This document shows positions 8,684 through 17,409 of a stretch of DNA of 64,000 nt, piece after piece. The DNA comes from Gammaproteobacteria bacterium. GTDB lineage: Bacteria > Pseudomonadota > Gammaproteobacteria > VBWC01. Position numbers and translations under genes: made by a program. The stretch is from positions 221,537 through 285,536 of the forward strand of contig VBWC01000004.1 in the NCBI GenBank assembly GCA_006218035.1, written 5' to 3'. How positions within the stretch are numbered: the first letter of the stretch is position 1; the number at the start of each line of letters is the position of its first letter. The notes under the pieces are model-generated. The model did no database searches. It had not been told where the DNA came from and saw only the letters and a program-made list of their open reading frames with translations.

Positions 8684-8829
8684 CCCGTTCTCCTCATCAC
8701 TCTGTCAATACCGGTTGTTACCGGTGCCTACCTGGCCGCATAACCCGAAATCGTCGAACCGCGCCGGAACCGGCGGTCTGCTTGCCAATCGTCGTATTTG
8801 CCCCGCCCTCCCGGCCCAGGTACCGGAAA

Positions 8830-9126
8830 TTACCGGGCGGCGCCACCCCATAAATTGTTAACGCGAATCTTGTCTTCATAATCCAGCATGCGCCGGAATT
8901 CATCCCTGTCCAGGGGAGCCATGCGCGGGGAAACCAGGCTCACAGGTGACATATCGCTGACATTGCTGTCGAACGGACTACGCCACGGGACGATATAAAG
9001 GATCTTCGGCAACTCGCTGTCACCGACGATAGTCGCACCCTGCACGTCAACGCGGTCCTGCGCGCCGGCCGGCGCAACCGACACCAGCAGCGTTGCGAAC
9101 AAAACGAATAAAATATTTCTGGTCAT
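8830..9126 (-). CDS. Small exported protein of the TolQ/TPR operon
   Basis: This protein of about 98 residues begins with a signal peptide (MTRNILFVLFATLLVSVAPA, then GAQ). A short mature part contains the motif GATIVGDSELPKILYIVPWR. A GTG at 9135 is an alternative start with three more residues; neither has a good ribosome binding site. It lies between the TPR lipoprotein and TolQ on the same strand. No function is recognised, but its position says it belongs to the trans-envelope machine. Confidence 0.72.
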   Translation of the reverse strand: MTRNILFVLFATLLVSVAPAGAQDRVDVQGATIVGDSELPKILYIVPWRSPFDSNVSDMSPVSLVSPRMAPLDRDEFRRMLDYEDKIRVNNLWGGAAR

Positions 9127-9157
9127 CGTATTCACTGCAAAAAAATCGGTTATCGCG

Positions 9158-9760
9158 TCACTGGCGCCGCTTCAGATCGGCAATCCACATCGAGACCTCT
9201 TCGTCTTTCTCCGGCACCAAACGCTGGTAACGCTTGTAATGTTTCGCCGCGTTCTTGTAATCGAGCAGATAAAGATCGTAGAGAATGCCGATATTCAGCT
9301 GCGCGTTGGCGTATTTCGGATCAATCTCCAGCGCTCGCTCGTACGCCTTGCGGGCGTCTTCGAAACGACCCGCGTTCCGGTAAAGAATCCCCAGCTGGTT
9401 ATAGGTCTCGACGGCACCGGGTTTCAGGGTGATCGCCTTCTGCAACGCCTTTTCCGCTGATTCGACATTGCCTTCGCGGGCATAGACGATACCCAGATTG
9501 GCATATGGACCGTAGAGATCGGGATGCGCCGCGGTCAACGCGACCAGCATCCTTTCCGCTTCCTCCAGGCGCCCGGCGGCCAACGCGCTGGTCGCCAGCG
9601 AAAAATCACTGCGCGTCTGCTCATCGATTAAAACCGGTGCAACCGGTTCCACCGGAACCGGAATGGCCGCCTGCCGTGGCGGCGCGGACCCGCAGCCACC
9701 GAGTGACAGGCTAAAGACGACGCTGATAGCCGCGATACAATAATTAGTTGATCGCTTCAA
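9158..9760 (-). CDS. TPR-repeat outer-membrane lipoprotein
   Basis: The start is placed at a TTG at 9760, which has GGGGAG 6 bp upstream and gives MKRSTNYCIAAISVVFSLSL followed by GGC. This is a lipoprotein signal with the acceptor Cys in SLGGC. A GTG at 9781 would add seven residues and spoil the signal. The mature protein has at least three TPR units (for example AVETYNQLGILYRNAGRFED and ALEIDPKYANAQLNIGILYD). The gene overlaps the end of the giant TPR gene by about 17 bp, which suggests translational coupling. It is probably a scaffold or outer-membrane contact of the motor complex (inference). Confidence 0.83.
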   Translation of the reverse strand: MKRSTNYCIAAISVVFSLSLGGCGSAPPRQAAIPVPVEPVAPVLIDEQTRSDFSLATSALAAGRLEEAERMLVALTAAHPDLYGPYANLGIVYAREGNVESAEKALQKAITLKPGAVETYNQLGILYRNAGRFEDARKAYERALEIDPKYANAQLNIGILYDLYLLDYKNAAKHYKRYQRLVPEKDEEVSMWIADLKRRQ

Positions 9761-12700
9761 TGTAAAGCTCCCCTTTTTCACTCTTAGAGTATCGGGCCGG
9801 CATCAACTTACTTAAACCGGCAAAACTCTTCCGGACCCACTCATTGTAGATGCCGTTAGCGACGCGCCGGGCATTGATTTCGTGTATCTCGATCGCCTTT
9901 TCCTCAAACGGGAAGGCCTGCTCTTCAAGCAGCACATTGTATTGCTCAAGCTCTTCACCGCTCAGTTCCGGCGGCCGCTCCGACGCCATCAGGGATTTGC
10001 CGAATTCCTCGTAGATACTGGCGATCCAGTAGGTCGCCGCCGGCGTGACATCGGCCACTTCGTACTCCGCCGCCTGACCGAACGCCTGTAGCGCCGTTTC
10101 CATGGCCTTCTTCTTCGCTTCCAGGCTGGTCTTCAGCGGCATCGTCAGTTTAATACTGTTAAATGGTTCGATAGTGATGGCGGCCAGCTCATAAGCGGCA
10201 CTTGCCGCGAGATAGCGTGTCCGGTCGGTGCGCTGTGTACCACCCTCCTTGTCGGCCTTGATGATCTCCTGTAACCAGCGATGATATTCGTCGGCCTGGC
10301 CGGCTTTTTTGTAATGGTCCGCCAGCCGATGGCGCGCCTCCGTCGCCGGCTCCAGCGGCGTCGGGAAACGGTTGAGATAGGTGTTCAACGCGGTAATGGC
10401 TTCCGCGTCCCGGCCGGCCTTCTGGTACAGCTCTACCGCCTGCCAGCTCGCCTCGCGCTGCAGGTCGGGGTTCGTACCGTGGAACGAAATCGACGAGAAC
10501 TCTCCGGCCGCCTTGTCCGTTTGATTGGTTTCCGTGTAGGCGACTGCCAGCTTGGTCGTGACGTTCTCCTGCAATTCATGCGTCGGATAGCGCCGGCGGA
10601 AATCCTCAAGCACCGCAATTGCGCCCTTCCAGTCTTTCTTGGCGAGTAACGCGTTGGCGGCATCGAAATCCGCGTTTACGCGCACTGAAGACGTCGGTGC
10701 CGCCTGACCGACGCGCAGGAAGTGCGCAATCGCACTTTCGAGGTCACCAATGGCATTGGCCGCCTCGGCCTGGCGATAGATCGACAAGGCATACTGCTCA
10801 ACGGTCTTTTGATAGGCCGGATCGCTCGCCGGCACGAACCCCAGCAACTGCTGGTAGGATGACTCGGCCTTCGGGAAATCCTTGTTCTCGAACGCCGTGT
10901 GCGCAATGATCGTCCATGCCTCGCGCCGCGCTTCCGTGTCCTGCGGCGTGGTCAACACCAGTATACGTTCCGCCACTTCCGCCGAACGTCCCAGCTCGTC
11001 CATCGAGAACAATTCCTGGGTCGCCTTGGTCATCGCCCCGGGGACGCGCGCGTCCTTGGGAAAGTGCTCGGCAAAGCGGATAGTGCCATCAACCATCGCG
11101 AGGCGGACTTTACGCTGTTGCGGTCCCTGCGCGCCCTGTGTCTCGCGTTGCAGGGAAACCAGCCCGGCGTAGGCGGCATCGGCGGCCTTGCCGTGTGGCG
11201 GGTAGTCATACGCGGTTCTATCGTATTCTTGAGCAGCGAGCTCGTGCTGTCCCGTTTCGGTGTAGATATCCGCAAGCAGGTAATTGATCTCCCCGGTCTT
11301 CGGCTCGCCGGGGAAGCTGTGGACATAGGACTGGTACCAGCCGGCCGCCGCCGTGTACGCTTCGGCATCCCGGGTCTTCTGCGCCGTGGCGTGGTAGTAG
11401 CGGCCGAGTTCTTCAATAATCTCGCGCAGACGCGGCCGGATCTTGTCCTGGACTTCCGGGCCATAACTCAACCACGCGACGCTGCCAACCTCGTTGGCCT
11501 TGGCAAATTCAGTCTTTGCCTCAAGCAGCAGCGCCTTGTATCCCGCCTGCCGGTAGGCATCCATGACCTTCAGATGAAAAAACGGCGCCTGCGGGTGCCC
11601 CGGATACAGGTTTGCAAACGTGCGCAGCGTTTCGGTGGCATCGGCAACGCGGTCCTTCTCAAGATAATAATCGGCCAGAGCCTCGTAGGCGCGCACCTGA
11701 TAGGTACGATTACCCATTTCAGAGAAGTACTTCGCCAGCGAATTCACCCCATCCAGATGCGATACGCTCAGACTGACGGCGCGGAAGATATCATCGGCAA
11801 GCTCCTTGTCGCCGCGCGACAGCTCGATGGGTTTCTCGCCGACACGCCAGGTCCGCGCATCGCCCAGTTTGCGATCGAGCAACTGAAAGAAGACCTTGAT
11901 CCCGTCGTCGTAACGGCCTTGCTTGTACATCGCCCAACCGAACTTATACAGCGCCTTTTCGTAAAACGCTGAAAACTCGCCCTTGGTGACGACACCCCGG
12001 TACTCCTTCTCGGCATCCGCGTAGCGACCCTTGGCAAAATAATTCTCGCCAAGACGGAAATGAACCTCTTCTGCGTAAATGCTGGCGGGATAATCCGTCC
12101 CGAGCTTCTCCAGCCACTCGATCGCCTTGGCCGATTCACCTTTCAGGTCGAATATCTTGGCAAGCTGATAATAGACGTGATCGTTGCCGGGACCGCGCGG
12201 ATTGGCCTTCAGGATCGTATCGTACAGCTCCATAATCTGACCGAAGCTGGCGGTCGGCGAGACATCCTTGGTCGCGATGCCTGGCTCGGCACGCTCGCTC
12301 TTGATCATCTCCAGGTCGGCGAGCCGCCGGATTACCGAGCCGTTCTGCGGGTGATGGATGCCCAGCCCGAGAAAGATACGGTAGTTCTCGATCGCCCTTT
12401 CCATATTATTTGTTTTGGAACCGGCGATCGCCCCTTCTGCGGCGGCCGGCGCGGGAGTCCCGCTTTCCTGACGAATAAACTGCGAGTCATAGCCCTGCGC
12501 CACTGCCAGTCGCGCGAATCCCAGATACTGCCTCAGCCTATCCTTGTCCTGATTCAGCGACGTAATGGAGAGGTCGCGAATATACTCCTTATGAATTTCA
12601 GCCAGCGAATCGACTTCGACCAGCAGTTGATCGATGCGATCGTGAAACGCGTCGAGCTGTTGCTTCAGCGCATCAAATTTCTTGCGCGCCTGCAACACGT

Positions 12701-13931
12701 GCCCGTATGACTTGATATCGCGATCCCAACCCACCAGCGAGCGTCTCAGCACACCAAGATCGCGATAATTGACGGACGCTGTCCGGAATTCGTTACGTGC
12801 CAGCAACTCCACCAGGTACTTCGACCCGGGAGCGGACAGGAAACTGCCGGTCAGCTTGACACCGCCGCTCTTGGACTCCGGCTTGAGCGCAAGAACCTTG
12901 TCCAGCAGCGGCCCTTCATGCAACGCCTTGATCGCTTCATCAATGGCTTCAAGTTGGGCACTGTATACGCTGATCGCATCCTGATTCTTTTTCAGCGATG
13001 TTACCTGGTCGCCCAGCTGACCGAGCACGAACGGCACAGCGATCAATGCCTGCTGAACACGGGCGCTGCTTACATCGCCTTTCTGGAGCTTCTGCCAGGA
13101 CGTGAGCGAACCATAATGATCGCCGGCCAGCGTCCGGGACCACCCCAGCCCGAGCAGCGCTTCCTCGTAATAAACGCTGGTGGCGGGGATTTTTTCAAAA
13201 TACGCCCGGGCACGTTCGTGGTTCTTGTCATTGAGCGCGATCTGGGCAAGCGTCAGGTTGGCCCGATCGCGCAACGCCTTGACTTCCTCATCGTCGCTGA
13301 ACACGCTCGCGAGCGCTTCCAGGGAACTGATCGCCTCATCGGTACGCTTGAGCCGATGCAGCGCGATCGCCCGGTTGTACATGCCGTAGTAAGTCCAGTT
13401 CGACTCGCCCCGCAGCATGTTGAGCACCTGTACGGCGCGCTCCAGACGACCCTGTACCAGCAGCACATCGCCTAACAACACCTGCCGTTCTTCGTTGAGA
13501 TCGCTCGGCAATGTGGTGTCGGACTGCGACAGTATCTCCTCGGCACGCTTGTAGATGCCGCGATGATAATAGGCCCGGGCAAGATCAAGCTGTGTGCGAG
13601 CCAGCAGCGCCGGCGCTGCGGTCATAGTCGTACCGGCGCGGAACATCTCCTCGACATCGGTATGCAGCCCGTAACTGATGTACGACTGGGCCAGCAACAG
13701 GTCGGTATTAGTCAATCCGCGCGTCGCGATCGTCCCGTCCCGCACGGCCGTGGGGAGTGACAGTGCCGTGATGAAGTCGTTTTGATAATAGTGATAGAGG
13801 ACTTCACGCGAATAGATGTCCTTGAAATCGACCCGCAACCCGTTAATATCCGCGGCCGGCACCGCCCCGCAGTACAGCAGGGCACCGGACAACAAGACCG
13901 CCAAGCGAGAGGAAATAGTCAAACCGGACAT
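9744..13931 (-). CDS. Giant periplasmic TPR-repeat protein of about 1395 residues
   Basis: The ATG at 13931 is chosen because it follows a GAAAGA-type ribosome binding site and starts a good signal peptide (SGLTISSRLAVLLSGALLYC, then cleavage near PAADI). The ATG-equivalent 20 codons upstream would give a hydrophilic extension overlapping the previous gene. The mature protein is built of many TPR-like helical pairs, for example YADAEKEYRGVV, RYDDGIKVFFQLL and DLESAIAHFLRVGQ, with a central stretch of coiled-coil character around residues 420-480. It resembles the large TPR components of the Glt/Nfs envelope complexes, the presumed load-bearing scaffold. It lies 13 bp after the preceding periplasmic-protein gene. 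Confidence 0.88.
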   Translation of the reverse strand: MSGLTISSRLAVLLSGALLYCGAVPAADINGLRVDFKDIYSREVLYHYYQNDFITALSLPTAVRDGTIATRGLTNTDLLLAQSYISYGLHTDVEEMFRAGTTMTAAPALLARTQLDLARAYYHRGIYKRAEEILSQSDTTLPSDLNEERQVLLGDVLLVQGRLERAVQVLNMLRGESNWTYYGMYNRAIALHRLKRTDEAISSLEALASVFSDDEEVKALRDRANLTLAQIALNDKNHERARAYFEKIPATSVYYEEALLGLGWSRTLAGDHYGSLTSWQKLQKGDVSSARVQQALIAVPFVLGQLGDQVTSLKKNQDAISVYSAQLEAIDEAIKALHEGPLLDKVLALKPESKSGGVKLTGSFLSAPGSKYLVELLARNEFRTASVNYRDLGVLRRSLVGWDRDIKSYGHVLQARKKFDALKQQLDAFHDRIDQLLVEVDSLAEIHKEYIRDLSITSLNQDKDRLRQYLGFARLAVAQGYDSQFIRQESGTPAPAAAEGAIAGSKTNNMERAIENYRIFLGLGIHHPQNGSVIRRLADLEMIKSERAEPGIATKDVSPTASFGQIMELYDTILKANPRGPGNDHVYYQLAKIFDLKGESAKAIEWLEKLGTDYPASIYAEEVHFRLGENYFAKGRYADAEKEYRGVVTKGEFSAFYEKALYKFGWAMYKQGRYDDGIKVFFQLLDRKLGDARTWRVGEKPIELSRGDKELADDIFRAVSLSVSHLDGVNSLAKYFSEMGNRTYQVRAYEALADYYLEKDRVADATETLRTFANLYPGHPQAPFFHLKVMDAYRQAGYKALLLEAKTEFAKANEVGSVAWLSYGPEVQDKIRPRLREIIEELGRYYHATAQKTRDAEAYTAAAGWYQSYVHSFPGEPKTGEINYLLADIYTETGQHELAAQEYDRTAYDYPPHGKAADAAYAGLVSLQRETQGAQGPQQRKVRLAMVDGTIRFAEHFPKDARVPGAMTKATQELFSMDELGRSAEVAERILVLTTPQDTEARREAWTIIAHTAFENKDFPKAESSYQQLLGFVPASDPAYQKTVEQYALSIYRQAEAANAIGDLESAIAHFLRVGQAAPTSSVRVNADFDAANALLAKKDWKGAIAVLEDFRRRYPTHELQENVTTKLAVAYTETNQTDKAAGEFSSISFHGTNPDLQREASWQAVELYQKAGRDAEAITALNTYLNRFPTPLEPATEARHRLADHYKKAGQADEYHRWLQEIIKADKEGGTQRTDRTRYLAASAAYELAAITIEPFNSIKLTMPLKTSLEAKKKAMETALQAFGQAAEYEVADVTPAATYWIASIYEEFGKSLMASERPPELSGEELEQYNVLLEEQAFPFEEKAIEIHEINARRVANGIYNEWVRKSFAGLSKLMPARYSKSEKGELYIEAIN

Positions 13932-13944
13932 CGATCTTTCGTCG

Positions 13945-14490
13945 TCAGGACGATCTCCATTCCTTGAGATTGAGCTCCGGCTGCTTGCCACCGGTAATGA
14001 TTACTTCGAGAATCTTTGACGTCTCGTCCTTACTAAAATCAAACGACTTGTCGCCGCGGAAACTGCGGCCTTCCGCCTCGCTGACAAGATAAGAAATGGT
14101 TAGCTTGTGCTTGCCCGGATCGACGCGCCCAAGAAATAGCCGCTGTACGCCGCCTTCCCGCAGAGCCCCGTTTTCGGCGGGCGAATATACCCGGTTTGCG
14201 ATCGCCTTGCCGTCCAGCGAAATCTGCAGTGAGCTGATCTGGAAACCGACGGCGCTGTCCGCAGAAATATAGACGGCAAGCTGGGTTTCCGCGGGAAACA
14301 GTGCTTCTTTCATCAATGAGTGAAGATCGCGGCTGAAACCGAGAATATCGCGCTTTAACGACTGAACCTGCCCTTCAAGTAGCTGGAAACGCTCACCCGC
14401 GAGGCGCTCTACCTCGTCCGGCGTACTATCCTGGGCACGGGCACTCATTGCCAGTGCCGCCCACAGCAAAACGGTCAGAAAGCGTTTCAT
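13945..14490 (-). CDS. Exported protein with coiled coil, first gene of the TolQ/TPR operon
   Basis: The protein is 181 residues from the ATG at 14490, which has GAGG 7 bp upstream. The signal peptide is MKRFLTVLLWAALAMSARA. A short helical coiled-coil region follows (ERFQLLEGQVQSLKRDILGF), then a beta-rich C-terminal part (LFLGRVDPGKHKLTISYLV). The domain looks like a carbohydrate-binding-like or Ig-like beta sandwich, but no family is recognised. As the promoter-proximal gene of the eight-gene operon it is likely a periplasmic subunit of the same complex. A GC-rich hairpin lies about 50 bp upstream. Confidence 0.8.
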   Translation of the reverse strand: MKRFLTVLLWAALAMSARAQDSTPDEVERLAGERFQLLEGQVQSLKRDILGFSRDLHSLMKEALFPAETQLAVYISADSAVGFQISSLQISLDGKAIANRVYSPAENGALREGGVQRLFLGRVDPGKHKLTISYLVSEAEGRSFRGDKSFDFSKDETSKILEVIITGGKQPELNLKEWRSS

Positions 14491-14496
14491 CCCCAA

Positions 14497-15164
14497 GCCT
14501 CGCCCACCGAGAACACGCTGAAATCAGGACCAGCGGTAACACCCCCATATCGTTAAGCGGGGGTATTTCTTTAGTCAGCCACGCCAATCGAAAACAGCAA
14601 CAAAATAAATATCAATGAGTTAATAGCCCGCTACCGCGGGAACAGATGCTGGCGCGCGATCAGAACGGTCAGCCGGGGCTGTTGTTAACACCTTCCCCGG
14701 ATAACACGCGTGACGTGACAGGAATTAGACGAACTCGGGTCTTCGCTGTTTCACTTCCTACTGCGCCCAGCCCCGACACCGCGTCCCCCGGCAAAAATCG
14801 CGCGGATTTTATCGGCCTGCAATGCACGGCAAACTCAAGCGCCGGGATTCTACCAAATAACTGCCCAGACCCCAAGCCCGTTGCGCGGCTACGTCGCGGC
14901 GACCATCCAGCGCGATACCGCGGCGACCATCGTTCGCACCGGCTCGACGAACGTTTTGGGAAACGCGCCGACAGGCGATGCAGCGATTTGCCGGTCTGGC
15001 ACCCGAATCACGACCATGACTGGGCCCGCTGCGATGGCGACGGAAACACACCGGGCAAACAAAACATCAGGTTATCGAACGCCTGGAGTTGGGGCGCCTC
15101 AATGAAGCAGGTATGCTTCTAGGCGGCCGATCCCTCATAATTCCAGAAAACAACTACGCCCACA
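14497..15164. other. Divergent 670-bp spacer between the motor operon and lptD
   Basis: The spacer contains the ACCCCC/GGGGGT hairpin at 14541-14564. The rest shows no convincing gene: the ORFs crossing it have no domain and no ribosome binding site. It must carry promoters for both the minus-strand motor operon and lptD. No clear sigma-E or sigma-70 promoter could be assigned by eye. Confidence 0.4.
14541..14564. repeat. Hairpin in the leader of the motor operon
   Basis: ACCCCC at 14541-14546 pairs with GGGGGT at 14559-14564 around a 12-base loop. It lies about 50 bp before the first gene of the minus-strand operon, inside its probable 5' leader. On the plus strand TATTTCTTT follows the stem, so it could instead end a transcript coming from the left. 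The role is not known. Confidence 0.45.
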
Positions 15165-17384
15165 GTGATCGATTTCAGACGTACACGCCATATTGGCCAC
15201 ATACTGATCGTGCCGCTCTGGTTGCTGTCCGTGGGAGCGCAGGCTGGCGCTCTGCCGGCATCCACCTGGGGGCTGTGCGAATCGGTCACGGCCAGTAGCG
15301 CCGGTACAGCGCATCCCGCCAGCGAGGATCTGCTGGCCACCGAGTTGACCGCCGATCATGGCGAAGTCCGCAACTCCAACATTTTTTCGCTGCAAGGCAA
15401 TGTCTCGATACGGCGCGGCAGTCAATTGATCGAGGCTGATGAGGGGTACTACGAAAGTGACGCCGAGCAGGCACAGGTGCAGGGTAACGTGCGTTTGCAG
15501 CGCGACGGCCTGGTGATAGAGGGATCAAAGGCCGACTTCGACCTCGCCGGCGAGCACGGCTACATCGAGAACCCGGCGTTTTTCCTGACCGACCGGCATG
15601 CCCGCGGCAGCGCCGAGTCTATCCGCTTCGAGAGCCGCGAGGTGCTGCGACTATCGCACGCGACCTACACGACCTGCGATCCTGGCGATGATGACTGGTA
15701 TCTGAAATCGCGTAACGTAAGGCTCGATCGCGAGCACGGCTTCGGCACCGCGACCCACGCAACGTTGTCGTTCCAGGGCGTGCCGTTTCTGTATTTCCCG
15801 TACATCACCTTCCCGATCGATGATCGACGCAAGTCCGGCGTACTGGTGCCGAGCTTCGGCACCTCCAATGAATCCGGAACCGAGATCAGTATCCCGTACT
15901 ACTGGAATATTGCACCGGACTACGATGCGACGATCACGCCACGCCTTATTTCCAGGCGCGGCACGCAGGCCCGCAGCGAGTTCCGCTACCTGACCGGCGG
16001 CAGTTATGGCGAACTCAACCTCGAATACCTGCCCGACGACACACTGTTCGGCGATGATCGCCAACTGGCGGCGCTGCGGCACACCACGACATTCTCGCCG
16101 GCCTGGCGCGGCGACATCGACGCCAGCTACGTCTCCGACGGCGAGTACTTCCAGGACCTGGAAAACAGCCTGAGCCTGGCCAGTATTACGCATCTCGAGC
16201 GGCGTGCCGATCTGAGCTATACCGGCGACGACGCGATGTTTCTGGGCCGCCTGCAAGGCTTCCAGACCGTCGACGAAACCATCCCGGCCACCTCGCGACC
16301 GTACCAGCGCCTGCCGCAACTGCTGTTCGCGACCAGCCCGCTGCCGCAAGGCGGTGGCACGGAGATGGCGTTTCACAGCGAACTGGCCCACTTCGAGCGC
16401 GCGGACAGCGTGACCGGCAGCCGAGTCGATATCGCGCCGCGCATCAGCCTGCCCGTCGAAACCATTGCCGCCTATCTGCTTCCCGAGCTCACCCTGCGCT
16501 ACACGCAGTACCAGCTGGATGCCCAGGTCCCCGGCGTCGTCGATGAACCGCATCGCGGCATACCGATAATCAGCGTCGATTCGGGCGTATTCTTCGAGCG
16601 CGACACCCGGTGGCAATCAGCCGATTATCTGCAGACACTGGAACCGCGCCTGTATTATCTCTACGTGCCCGAACGGGACCAGTCGGCGCTGCCGTTGTTC
16701 GACACCGGCGCCAGGGACTTTGGCTACTCGGAATTGTTTCGCGACAACCGCTATACCGGCGCCGACCGGGTCGGCGATGCCAACCAGCTCAGCATGGGAC
16801 TCACCACGCGGTACATCGAAAACGCCAGCGGTAACGAACGGCTGCGCGCCAGCATCGGGCAGATCGTTTATTTTGATGACCGCGAGGTAACCCTGTCCGC
16901 CGGCACCCCCGAAACGCGCAGCACCTCCGATCTGGTCGCCGAAATAGTCGCCAATCCGACCAGCAGCTGGACGACCCGGGCGGACTGGCAGTGGAACCAC
17001 GAGGCCGACCGTACCGAGAAGGGGACTTTCAGCCTGCAATACCATCCGACCACCGGGCGGGTCATCAATATGTCCTACCGGTTTCGTGAGACCGCGCTCG
17101 AACAGACCGACCTGTCATTGTTGTGGCCGCTGCACCGGCGGTGGCGCGCCGTCGGGCGCTGGAACTACTCGATGCTGGACCAGCGTACGCTGGAATCACT
17201 GGCGGGGCTGGAATATGAAAGCTGCTGCTGGCGGCTATCGATGGTCGGACGGTCCTATATCAACGACCCGACCGGCGCCAGCAACCGCTCGTTGTTCGTC
17301 GAACTGGAGTTGAAAGGTCTGACATCCGTCGGCAACCGTGTCGAGGGTCTGCTGGAGAATGGTATTCTAGGCTACTCACGCTAA
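15165..17384 (+). CDS. lptD: LPS-assembly protein LptD
   Basis: This 739-residue outer-membrane protein inserts lipopolysaccharide into the outer leaflet with the lipoprotein LptE. A GTG start gives a signal peptide ending near GAQAGA. An N-terminal LptA-like jellyroll domain follows (about residues 60-160, with NIFSLQGNVSIRRGSQLIEA). The LptD barrel comes next, with hallmarks TYTTCDPGDDDWYLKSRNVR, VPFLYFPYITFPIDDRRKSG and a C-terminal CC pair (YESCCWRLS). The cysteines at TTC and CC fit the disulfide pattern of the family. The gene heads the classical lptD-surA-pdxA-rsmA run. No strong ribosome binding site precedes the GTG, so the exact start is less sure. Confidence 0.95.
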   Translation: MIDFRRTRHIGHILIVPLWLLSVGAQAGALPASTWGLCESVTASSAGTAHPASEDLLATELTADHGEVRNSNIFSLQGNVSIRRGSQLIEADEGYYESDAEQAQVQGNVRLQRDGLVIEGSKADFDLAGEHGYIENPAFFLTDRHARGSAESIRFESREVLRLSHATYTTCDPGDDDWYLKSRNVRLDREHGFGTATHATLSFQGVPFLYFPYITFPIDDRRKSGVLVPSFGTSNESGTEISIPYYWNIAPDYDATITPRLISRRGTQARSEFRYLTGGSYGELNLEYLPDDTLFGDDRQLAALRHTTTFSPAWRGDIDASYVSDGEYFQDLENSLSLASITHLERRADLSYTGDDAMFLGRLQGFQTVDETIPATSRPYQRLPQLLFATSPLPQGGGTEMAFHSELAHFERADSVTGSRVDIAPRISLPVETIAAYLLPELTLRYTQYQLDAQVPGVVDEPHRGIPIISVDSGVFFERDTRWQSADYLQTLEPRLYYLYVPERDQSALPLFDTGARDFGYSELFRDNRYTGADRVGDANQLSMGLTTRYIENASGNERLRASIGQIVYFDDREVTLSAGTPETRSTSDLVAEIVANPTSSWTTRADWQWNHEADRTEKGTFSLQYHPTTGRVINMSYRFRETALEQTDLSLLWPLHRRWRAVGRWNYSMLDQRTLESLAGLEYESCCWRLSMVGRSYINDPTGASNRSLFVELELKGLTSVGNRVEGLLENGILGYSR

Positions 17385-17409
17385 CCTGTTGTTCTGGCTT
17401 ACCGCAACG

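Noticed and set aside
14646-15122. Plus-strand ORF of 158 codons before lptD
   Set aside because: No ribosome binding site, no domain, odd composition; it is treated as spacer.
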